This document shows, in pieces, positions 14,512-23,636 of a stretch of DNA of 64,000 nucleotides (positions within the stretch are counted from its first letter, which is position 1; every line of letters starts with the position of its first letter). The notes under the pieces were generated by a model. That model was not told the DNA's origin. It was given only the letters and a program-made list of their open reading frames with translations, and made no database searches. A program made the position numbers and the translations under genes. Location of the stretch: NCBI GenBank assembly GCA_965153455.1, contig OZ234496.1, positions 5,031,207 through 5,095,206 on the forward strand, read 5' to 3'. Origin of the DNA: Sphagnum compactum (Eukaryota; Bryophyta; Sphagnopsida; Sphagnales).

Positions 14512-14748
14512 ATGGCTGATGTGGCTGCAGGTGCTGCCTTCCCCCATGGGATTTCTCCTCATGAAGGTGTAGGTACATGTGTAGGTGTTGATTTACCCTG
14601 GTTCGTACAGCTATGCATTCCCGTTCTTGAGCAAGGTCTAACGTTAGAGGCTAGAGGTAACCCACGAAATGTTAAATTTGCACTTGGAGACCTTCATCTC
14701 GTCCAAGGATATTACATGTTGGTGTCAGTTTGGGCACCCAAGTTTTAA
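14512..14748 (+). other. Isolated open frame of 78 codons, unknown
   Basis: An ATG at 14,512 opens a 78-residue frame beginning MADVAAGAAFPHGISP and ending VSVWAPKF. Its base composition is far less AT-rich than the tract just before it, and the residue mix looks protein-like (Gly, Ala, Val, Pro, Trp). No family was recognised, and there is no obvious splice structure or neighbouring exon. It may be a relic exon carried by a repeat rather than a gene. Confidence 0.2.
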
Positions 14749-15045
14749 AACAATTGTTTTTGCAGTGTCGAGGCATTTTGGACTCTCTGATCCCAAACAG
14801 ACACCTCACCTTTTGTCTTCCAAGTTTTTTGCACATGGAGAATAAAAAAATTCAACAATTTGAAAACATAAAGATAGATAAGTTAGTAAAAAGTTGAGGT
14901 TTTGAGGCAAAACAGGAAGGAGAGAACAAATAGGTAAGAAAAAGCCTTGTGGTATTTTAAAACCTTTCTTAGGACTTTTAAAACAATCACCCAAGCTAGA
15001 AATACCTGGAAAATTTCCCAGTTCTTGAGGTAGTAGAAATGACTA

Positions 15046-15965
15046 CAGTGCATGACACCTAAAGGCGACCTGTAAAAAAGTTTGGCGGCCAAATTTGGGC
15101 CAAAAATTTCAGCATAACTCCGAGGAGTTTTTTGAATTTGGGTTAGGCGATGTAGGGTTAGGGTTATGGAGTGGCGCGGCCTTTGCTCCTTCTAGCAGGC
15201 CCGTGCATAGGCATGCACAAGCCCATACTACTTCGTCTTCACCCACATCCAATTCGTAGACAATAGTGGCCACCATGGGGAGATTTAACAAACGAAAGCA
15301 GCAAGCTCAAGAGACTGGCTGAGGCCAGGCAAGCATGTCGCGACAAGGATGAGTCTGGACGCGAGGAGGAGGAGGAGGTGACTGTGTTCAATGACGAGAC
15401 GACCGTTGATGTTGACGTTGACGGGCTTGGCGAAGACGCTGTTTGGCACGAGGAAGAGCTTGAGTTTGAGGACTTGGAAGAGCTTGGCGAGGACGAAGCG
15501 AAGCAGACGCAAGGACGGTTGGAGGAGTTGCAAGTCCAGCTGGAGAGCAAGTGGCTTGCCCATTACGTGGGAACTTGGAACGCTCAAAGTGCCGGTGTCG
15601 CCAGAAGCAGAGGAAGGCAACTGTTGAGACCAAGAAGCTGACCTCGTTCTTTGCGCCTGTCGCCAACGATGACAGCAACAATGGTGACAGCAACAACGAA
15701 GACGACGAGCAGCAGGACACTGATGATGATAGTTTGTATAAATCCTTATGGCCAAATATGGGCCGCCCTGGCCAAATTTGGACGAAAGTCATCAATTTTG
15801 ACCAGCAATATCTCTACCACAAGATAAGATTTTGACAAACGGGTTGCGTAACTTTGTTCAACATGTGAAGTACTGCATAAATACATCGAGTTTTTGGGGT
15901 TACACGTTGTGTGGGAAGAATATTTAAGCTCGACATTTGGGGTCGCCTTTAGGTGTCATGCACTG
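15046..15965 (+). mobile_element. Tc1/mariner-superfamily-like TIR element, 920 bp
   Basis: The first 25 bp (15,046-15,070, beginning CAGTGCATGACACC) and the last 25 bp (15,941-15,965, ending GGTGTCATGCACTG) are perfect inverted repeats. The dinucleotide TA flanks both sides (15,044-15,045 and 15,966-15,967), giving a TA target duplication. CAGTG termini with TA duplication are typical of Tc1/mariner/pogo elements. At 920 bp it is too short for an intact transposase gene with long flanks. It instead carries a decayed GC-rich frame (separate entry). GGCCAAATTTGG motifs lie just inside both ends (near 15,088 and 15,769). The element sits at the left side of a foldback tandem array. TA is a weak duplication by itself; the perfect ends are the main support. 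Confidence 0.75.
15275..15755 (+). pseudogene. Decayed acidic-protein reading frame inside the TIR element
   Basis: A GC-rich, codon-like segment inside the TIR element. From the ATG at 15,275 the frame starts MGRFNKRK; after an apparent one-base shift near 15,290 it continues SKLKRLAEARQACRDKDESG. It then passes through a Glu-rich run into a strongly acidic segment (DVDVDGLGEDAVWHEEELEF, near 15,408). A second frame change near 15,580 leads into SKCRCRQKQRKATVETKKL, then TSFFAPV and an Asp/Asn-rich end. The plan (basic start, acidic middle, basic Cys-containing patch, short xxLTSFF motif) resembles the N-terminal part of some transposon-encoded proteins, but no DDE catalytic core is present. 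It may be a transposase remnant or a captured host exon. At least two frameshifts and no complete frame make it non-functional. Confidence 0.5.
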
Positions 15966-15984
15966 TATATACTTTTAGGCTTGC

Positions 15985-16435
15985 TTGGGGTTTTCCAAGC
16001 AGTCTAGAAAATAGGGAAATTTCCTCATTTCTTCGAGGTGGGAGAAGAGACTATCTTTGGACACCAGCAGGGATTCCAACACTCGCCAGTACCTCAAGGA
16101 AAATAGGGAAATTTCCCCATTTCTTGAGGTGGGAGAAGAAACTCTCTTTAGAGGCCAGGATTTTCAACATTTCCAGTACCTTCCACTTGTTGGCAAATAC
16201 CTCAAAGGAAAATAGGGGAATTTTCACATTTTTTGAGGTGGGAGAACAGACTATCATCACGACTTTCAACACCTATGGTACCTTCCACTTGTTGACAAAT
16301 ACCTCAAACGAAAAAAAAGGGAAATTTTGGCATTTCTTGAGGTGGGAGAAGAGTCAAGAGACTATCTATGGACACCAGGATTTTCAACACTTATAGTACC
16401 TTCCACTTGTTGACAAATACCTCAAATCATGGGAG
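15985..16435. repeat. Foldback tandem repeat, about four units of 91-109 bp
   Basis: The motif GAGGTGGGAGAA or a near copy recurs at about 16,035, 16,126, 16,235 and 16,339, and TACCTCAA at about 16,090, 16,198, 16,300 and 16,418. Each unit contains CCTCAAGGAAAATAGGG facing AATTTCC...CTTGAGG, so each can fold on itself. A decayed further unit lies left of the TIR element (about 14,995-15,040: ATACCTGGAAAATTTCCC, then TTCTTGAGG). This indicates that the TIR element inserted into the array. The long plus-strand frame across the array is a by-product of the repeat. Confidence 0.75.
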
Positions 16436-16894
16436 GGTCTGAAGATAGACATTCCTCATTCAAAGATTGTTGTCTTTTTATTAGGATAATGAAACGGGTA
16501 TGAGGACATGAAACACTTTTGCATTGTATTCTTATATCCAAAGCTAACCACAGTGGTTAGAAATATATTACTAAGCGTCCACATGCCATCTATCCACCTG
16601 CCAAATGGCAAATTGAATTTGTCATTTGTGCCGTTTAAAAAAATGGAAAAATCAAATTAGAATTATTCTGAAATTTCAAACATATCAATGGAAATTTCCC
16701 CAAATTTTTAACAAGGAAACTTCGAATTAATATGTGTCGAATCTAACACCAACAAACGTAGGGTGTATACCAGTGTAGGTGCTGGTTCACCCAAGGCTTG
16801 AAAACATAGGTGAGTATACTTGGATGTAAAGTGACAATTTTGTTTTAAGTTATTAAAACAGTGCTAGCCTCTAGGGAGGCACACTTTTGCTCTC
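16436..16894. other. Gene-free stretch between repeats
   Basis: No gene or clear repeat. AT-rich, with short stop-broken frames. Confidence 0.5.
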
Positions 16895-17075
16895 TGAGAA
16901 GGCATACACTAGCATCTTGCGCTGCCGCTGTGTCCTTGGTGAAAAAGAGGGTGCACTCCTTAATGTGTGCCGGACAATATAGAGACAAAGAATGTGTAAC
17001 TCGCATCTTGCATGCGGTCTTGGCAAAAAAAGAGGGTGCACTCCTTCATGGGTGCCGGGCAAGAGAGGGGTATTT
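16895..17075. repeat. Dispersed modular repeat, right-half copy
   Basis: Contains two GCATCTTGC units: GTGTCCTTGGTGAAAAAG followed by a GGTGCACTCC motif, then GCATCTTGCATGCGGTCTTG with another GGTGCACTCC motif. These match the right half of the repeat at 4,846-5,075. The left half of the family is not adjacent here; it lies about 1.5 kb downstream at 18,585. Confidence 0.65.
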
Positions 17076-17182
17076 ACCTTGTTTCCTTAAAGGTAATTTT
17101 GAAAAAAAAGTTTAAAAAACCAAAAAAAGTAGTATTCTAATGTCATGGAGGTGCCAAAAGTAGTTATACACAAGAAGTAAGC

Positions 17183-17674
17183 GAGTGTTGGGCAGTTTTT
17201 GCCTTTTATGAAGAACCTTCAGTTTCAGTTCTTGTAGAATGAATCGGATCCCCATATTGATTCAAAAGAATGGACCCCCGGGTCTGGTTCTGGTCTGTTT
17301 CTCAAAATGAAATAAAATTCAGGTTTCTGTTCCAATTTCAGCTTCGCAAATCAGACCTGGTTATGGTTCTGGATAACTTGGTCTGAAATCAGTGGTTAAT
17401 TGCCAGTAAACTCTGGTTCTACACCATTTTTTCCCCAAAAGATATTTTTCAAAATTGTTGTTCTGGTTCTAGAATTGGGTCGTGGTTCCAGTTCCGAATC
17501 CAGTATCCGGTCCAAATAAAAACCTAGTTCCGGTTCTAGAACCAGGTCTGGGTTCCAGTTTTCATCCCAGAACTGGGTCCAGTTTTCAACTTTCCAAAAA
17601 TCAGACCTGCTTCCAATTTCTGGGTAATCGGAACCAGGTTCTAACCAGCCAAACTGGGTAACCACCCAAGGCTA
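17183..17674. mobile_element. Small hAT-like non-autonomous element, 492 bp
   Basis: The left end reads GAGTGTTGGGCAGTTTTT. The right end on the minus strand reads TAGCCTTGGGTGGTTACC. Both share the TTGGGYRGTT core seen at the ends of the 1.5-kb element at 56,616. The flanking 8-mers AAGTAAGC (17,175-17,182) and AAGTAAAC (17,675-17,682) agree at 7 of 8 positions, as for an hAT 8-bp target duplication. The interior is filled with GGTTCTGG, GGTTCTAG and GAACCAGG motifs on both strands. There is no transposase frame. Confidence 0.55.
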
Positions 17675-17682
17675 AAGTAAAC

Positions 17683-18584
17683 CCACCTTTGGCACCTAAA
17701 TATTGCCCATATCCAGTTGTTTTTTTTTTCTTGAGGGTGGTGAGTATCACATTGTCAGGTCATTGCATTTTAGCCAGTATAGCCATCTGATTGTAGAAAT
17801 TTTTTTAGGTGTGTAGCCTTAAATATATACTTAATTTGTCTACTGGGCTCATTCAATGTTTTTGATTTATAAAACGATTTATCCCTCATACTTAAGAGCT
17901 GCTCCACCCTGGTAGCCCCACACCAGCATTTCTTTTCAAAAAGTTGAAAAAGAAAGAAAGAAGAAAAACCCAGTGTATATAAAAGCAGGGATGGGAGCCC
18001 ATCCACAAGAAATACAAGGCAAATAAAAGCACCAAAACACAACCCAGTAAAGAACATAACAATCAAGACACCACTAATACACAAATAAAATAGAAGACTC
18101 GAAACTAGAAAACATTGCTTGTGAGAGAGAGAAGGGTCCTTCACTCTGAGTTTGGAATGATAGAATACTAATATGTTGAACACGGAAGTTGTGCACTGCT
18201 TGAGAGAGAGAAGCCTCCTTCACTCCCAATACGGAATGATAGATTATTAATATGTTGAATATGAAAAGTTGAAGAGCACCACACATGAAAAGGGGCATAA
18301 TATGAAAATAAAAATTTATCCTTCAAAAATCGTATTCAATTGCAAACCACTCCATTATGCAATTTGAGCACCCAATTAGGGCCACATTGAACTAGCACCC
18401 ACTGACATGCACCATGAAGGATGGATGGTAAGTGATAAGGAAACAGTTCTCTGTTGGGTTTCAGTTCCCTTGCTAACCATCGTGGTTAGCTCAGTTGCTT
18501 TTTTTTCGCACGGGCTATCTACTAACAACCCACAAGCAGGTTGTTAGTAGGCAGGCAGTCAAAATGGCCCTTCCTACTTGCCTT
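17683..18584. other. Gene-free stretch with a short internal duplication
   Basis: A segment around 18,118-18,180 (GAGAGAGAAGGGTCCTTCAC, later ATGATAGAATACTAATATGT) is repeated imperfectly at about 18,202-18,260 (GAGAGAGAAGCCTCCTTCAC, later ATGATAGATTATTAATATGT), giving two tandem copies about 84 bp apart. No gene was recognised. Confidence 0.55.
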
Positions 18585-18757
18585 GGTAGTTATGTGATTT
18601 GTTACCTATGTACCTATATGTGAGACCTATTTCGTAGAGAATTGGTTACCAAGGTGAAACCAAATATGGATTAACTCAGTTCAGGTTCATCCACAACTGA
18701 GTAATATCAGGCATCCAATGGATGGTGCGCTGGTGGGTGCCGGTTGACTGTGCCCCC
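18585..18757. repeat. Dispersed modular repeat, left-half copy
   Basis: Matches 4,690-4,845 through TTTGTTACCTATGTACCTA, AGAATTGGTTACCAAGGTGA, an AATATCAGG segment and a GCTGGTGGGTG segment, with about 20 extra bases in the middle. It ends at a C-rich run (about 18,752-18,770). Confidence 0.7.
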
Positions 18758-18770
18758 CCCCCCCGCCCCC

Positions 18771-19449
18771 AATCAGAGAGCTGGACAGTAGGGTTCCTCT
18801 TCTGGCTACAACGGGAGACTGAGTTTTCTGCACTGCTCTGCATTTTTTCCTTTCGATCTGCTCTTTCATGTGTGTTTGATGGTTCTATTGTTATCGTGTT
18901 AGCTACCAAAGTCATTTGCCGCTGCTGCTTTGTTGTGTTCAAAATTTTGGTGGTGCTTTTGGGAGTTGCTATGCGAGTATCCGACCCTTGGAAGTCTCTT
19001 CCTTCCCTTTACCGCTGAGTTTGTTTCGTGTTTTTTTTCGAGCTTTAAATGTTTTGGATCAGCATTCAATGGAGTCTAGCAACCACCTCTTTCCTCCTCC
19101 TTAACCACTATAATTTAAGAGCTATCCTTCACTAGCTAGGTCTCAATATGAACTTGCTGTAGAGTTGTGAAGCTTGATAGAAATCGAGCTCTGCATTTGA
19201 ATGTGGGTGGAAAGAGTCGTGTGCGTAGTGGTACTGAGCTAAGAGTGCAAGGAAACTAGTTAGGGCAGCTATTCCTAGAGAAAGGTCTCTTTCCTTTTGG
19301 TTGGAGGTGACAGGCTGATGCACACGTCGTGAGAATTGCGAAGGACTGTGGTCGACAGTCTACCCTGAAATCCGTGTGGATCATCCATCAAGCATAAGTT
19401 TTCTATTATTATTCAAGTTTCAACTTAGAAGCTTTTCGGCTTGTTGATC
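18771..19449 (+). promoter_or_regulatory. Probable leader/promoter region of the TORNADO1-like gene
   Basis: About 680 bp between the dispersed repeat and the chosen start codon. It holds pyrimidine-rich stretches (TTTTTTCCTTTCGATC near 18,845) typical of a plant 5' leader, and no TATA box that can be assigned with confidence. An unseen leader exon or intron is possible. Confidence 0.3.
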
Positions 19450-22400
19450 ATGGCAGATGTAATCGTCATTGATGTTGTCCAAGAAGTTTCGAGAATCCTT
19501 ACAGTTAGCGATGTCGTGGTGGAAGAGCTTAATATTTATATTAAAAGCTTTGGTCCCACGGGGAACGATGGCCTTAGGGATTATATTAGTTTTGATATGA
19601 GATATCATCAATGCAAAACTGATTCTAGCAAAGGCCAACTTAAGGAACCACAAGTTGATGGAGATGTTAAACGCGAGTGGAGTCTTTCAAGAGGGGATGA
19701 TCTGAAGGAATTGGTGTCTATAGTCCTTGAGAGCACTAATGTGAAGGCCATTCACGTGCTCAGCGATGGTCGATGGACCTATGATGTTATCGAGCAGTTT
19801 TTGCAAGGTCTCTGCACCAATCATACCATAGTGAGTGCTAGATTTCATGTACTATATCTTCTAAACATGGCGATTGATGTGTGGGACAAATCTGCGGAGA
19901 TGCTTTGTCATAATACAGGCCTCAAACGTTTCAGTCTCCAGCTACCCGAAATTGAAGATAGAAAGAAGTATTCTGGTTTTGGCAAGGCACTCAAGATGAA
20001 TCACACCCTTCAACATCTTGGATTGCATTTATGGGATAATTCTGCGGAATTAGATTTGGAAGAACTTGTCCAACCATTGATTATGGACGAAAATGGGCAC
20101 CAAGCCAACTCTACACTCACCGCTCTTGGTGTTAACTGTGCAATGGAATTTTCTGGTATGACTTCAGCTGGTGCTACCTTTGCAAGGATGCTTCGGAAAA
20201 ATTCTTCCATAAAGTATCTTGATTTGGGAAGCTCTCTAGCAAGTGAATCAGATGCTAAAGAACTCATACAATCACTTGTAGAAAACCATTCCCTTGAAAC
20301 CTTATGCCTAGGTGGTTTAGGTGGTTGGACTACTATAAAGTGGTCGGATGTGTTTCCTGCCATCATGGATGTTCTACTGGTCAATTTCACCTTGAAAGAT
20401 ATACAATTGCGTGACACTACTTTGGATCATGAGGGCAAGGTTTTGGCCATCAAGGAACAATTACGAAGGAATGCGATGTACAAGGTGTTACATCTCAAGG
20501 AGCTAGAGATGGTCAAGCCAACGTCTGCAAGAGTAATTTTTTGCGGCTTTCCATATGCCGGTATGTCTTAAATTTCTCTTGGTTGAACTAGAGGACATCA
20601 ATGTGTTTGTGTTTGAAACTTTGTCGTTCCCTGAATCATGTTGTCACATGAAAATTATTTATGACTGATTCATAGTAGAATCTTATTTTTGCATCTTCTG
20701 TTCCTGGCACATGAATGCACCTGTTTATTGTGGAATTATGTAGGCAAAACAACCTTGCGAAAGTCGGTGGTCCGTTCCATTGAACGCAGAAGCACGATCA
20801 ACAAGAGCATTCTCAATCCCTGCAAAGACTTCATGATGAAGAAGATTGATGGGGATCACCGGCTAATCCAAGGAGGCAAACAAGTTTCACACCGTACACG
20901 TGGAATTGAGGTACATAGCTTGGAAAGTAGTGAAGGGATTAGATGGTCTATTTGGGACATGGGGGGTCAGGAAGAGTTCCATGGGTTCCATTATTTCATG
21001 CTTCCTGATCTAAGTGACACAGGTAACCCATCCTTGTTCCTTCTAGTTTGTAGTCCATATGTATTGAGAGATCAGGGATCCCCTTCAAAGGAGAAGCTTA
21101 AACTACCCATAGAGATTCAGAAAGAGTTGGAGTATTGGCTTCGATTGATTGCTTCCAAGAGTCGAAGTACAATTTCCTTCAAACCAAAGGTGATCGTGGT
21201 ATTGACTCATTCCGACAAAGTTGATGGGCTTGTTGCTCGAGCACAGGCGAGTGTCACAAGTTTGAAAGAGCAATTTGCAGAATTGCTAGATGTGTGGTCG
21301 GAACCAATTGCCGTTGATGCCTTTTCTACTCAATCAGCTAGCAATGTGGCTAGTGCTATTGAAGACAACATTGTAACTCTTCTCAAAGCATTGCCACCTG
21401 TGTATAAGGTGTGCAGTGATATGAGATCAGCCTTGAACGGTTGGATGGTGAGAAATCCAAAAAGTCCAATGATGAATTGGAAAACCTTTTCAGACCTGTG
21501 CCAGGAAACGGATTTGCCAGGGTTGGTCAAAACAACTGCTGAAGGAAGTATGATAGAAGCAAGGCGAAAAGCAGTGGCAACAAGCATGCACAATTCGGGA
21601 GATGTCATCTACTTTGAAGATCTTGACTTTCTAGTTGTGGATCTGGATTGGTTTTGCCATCGGGTGATGGGTCACCTGATCAAGCTGAGTGATGATCGCA
21701 GTAAACTGGCCTCTGCAACAGAGCCAAATGGTTTCACATCACGGGCATACTTGGAAAGCGTTTTGGCTGATTCACTGAAATCTTCTCGTGAGCTTGGTTA
21801 TGGTGGAAGTGCCTTGGATGTCACACCACAGAAATTGGTGCACCTTATGTTGAGGTTAGAGTTGTGTTTTGAGGACACAACCAGGTCTCATGGTGTTGGG
21901 GACTTGTTCATCCCAACAATTTTGGACATTGGTCAAGAAGCAGTCTCATGGAGTTGGTCACATATCAGCCAGAAATCCACCTACCTTGGAAGGAGGCTCC
22001 AATGTGCTGACCCAAAGCATACATTCATACCTCGAGGTCTCTTTTGTCGATTGCAGGTACTTTGTTCCCATTCCCCAATAGTTGCGTTAGGGAACTTTGT
22101 GGTCAAACTCATGTGGGGAATGCCAACTTACATTCCAAATAATATAGAAGACGAATGCAAGACCTTGTAATGATCTACATTCTTGAAGCTCTCAATTTCA
22201 AGTTAATTTGGTCCTTCTTCATTTGATTTTGCCTTTGATTCTGAGATTGATCGATGTTCCTACAGGTGTTTTTGCACAACCAATTCTTAACGTTGGAGAA
22301 GGACATGAACATGAGAGCCTTGTATGAACCCAAAAATAACTTCATTTATATAATGCTCAATGGTGTAGAAGTTGTAGTGGATTCCAATGCAGATGTGGGC

Positions 22401-23636
22401 ACCCACATCGATGTGTTGGTACACTCCAAATCCAAGAGTTTTGACAACGCTTTAGATATTGTTCATGAGCATATTATGGACAAAATTCTAGAACGTTGTG
22501 TTGCCACAGATGGATGTCAGGGTGTTGTACTTGTGGAAGGTGTTATTCGCACAATGTGTGTGAAAAATTGCATGTCTTTCAAGGAGCGACAAGGCCAATC
22601 TGTGCTTTTGGAAGAGTTGAAGCAAAATGTGTTTTCTCATGGGAATGAATATGAACACCCATGGGGTGAGTTGAAACAAGGGGAGAATGCGATTCTTCGT
22701 GAGAATGAATGTGCTGTGATGCTTATGGGCAGGAGAGAGAGAGTGGAGGTAGTGGAAAGACATAAGCAAGCGTTGCAAATTGATGAGGTTGATGGTGTCC
22801 ATGATGAAGCGGCTATGGTCACAAGAGGATGGGCAACATCAAGTTCTTCCACGACATCGGTGAACATGAAGATCACGCAAGAACCTTCACAAGAGCAGAA
22901 TCAGGCACTGAGGGAACTAGCTCATGAAGTTCAAAACCTAGCAGTTGCTGTTCATGATACTCACAAGCTTGTCAAAAATGATGTTTTGAGTGTTACCAGA
23001 CTCATACGCGACTTGATCTTGAACTCCTCACAACGGCAAGTTCCACGCATTGTACTCTTCACCACACAAGATGCTAGTTTCAAACAAAAATTGATCACAA
23101 AACTGGTTCCAGGGATGAAAGCTCTTCAACTTCATCTACTTTGTGAATACAAGGGACAGGAGCACATAGTTGAAGGACAAGCTGGTTGTCAAGTGATCCT
23201 CCAAGACGAGAATTGGAAGAATGTTCACGAGTTGGTGGTGGAGGGGTTGAAATGGGTTTTCTTGGCTGCCAAAGTGGGGGCACACATTGCAATGGGGCTG
23301 GGGAACATGGTTCCAAATCCTAATTTGGAATATGGAAAGGCTGTTGTTGCGCTTGGTGAAGGTGTGCTAAAAGAGCCACCAATAGACTGGGCCACTGTCA
23401 CCCCTGGAAAGCTTGTGAGGGATGAGGCATCTGCCATCAGAACAACAGAGAGTATGTCTGCAGAGCAATGGTTGGTGGACTTTCTTAAGGATAAAGTCAT
23501 TTTAACACAATTTGGGTTGCAGAGGGTGGTCTACAAGGACACACATGGGAGACAAACAGGAGAATTGGGATGGATCTGTAAAAGACATTTCAAGCATGGC
23601 ATGCAAGGCGAGGAATTGGAAGCATATCCATTTTAA
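19450..23636 (+). CDS. TRN1: TORNADO1-like LRR-ROC-COR (ROCO) protein, 1264 aa, three exons
   Basis: Exons 19,450-20,560, 20,744-22,056 and 22,266-23,636 join in frame with GT-AG introns of 183 and 209 bp. Order: N-terminal LRR/RNI-like repeats (about 1-355), a Ras-of-complex GTPase domain, a COR domain, and a plant-specific C-terminal region. The P-loop GFPYAGKT (366-373) is completed across the first splice site. The second switch motif is DMGGQ (442-446), and THSD (525-528) is the nucleotide-specificity motif. COR and downstream segments such as RRKAVATSMHNSGDVIYF, RGLFCRLQVFLHNQ, VGAHIAMGLGNMVPN and WLVDFL align with Arabidopsis TORNADO1/LOPPED1 as I know it. In Arabidopsis that protein (about 1380 aa) acts in auxin-linked leaf and vein patterning. 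The slightly shorter length falls mainly in the LRR part. The ATG at 19,450 follows two in-frame non-ATG codons; an extra upstream exon cannot be excluded. All GTPase motifs appear intact, with no transmembrane segment. Confidence 0.92.

Noticed and set aside
14806-15092. Minus-strand frames of 62 and 69 codons left of the TIR element
   Set aside because: Short, overlapping, run into the terminal repeat and lack any recognisable motif.
15953-16396. 147-codon plus-strand frame across the foldback array
   Set aside because: It follows the tandem DNA repeat and decays with it; no family resemblance.
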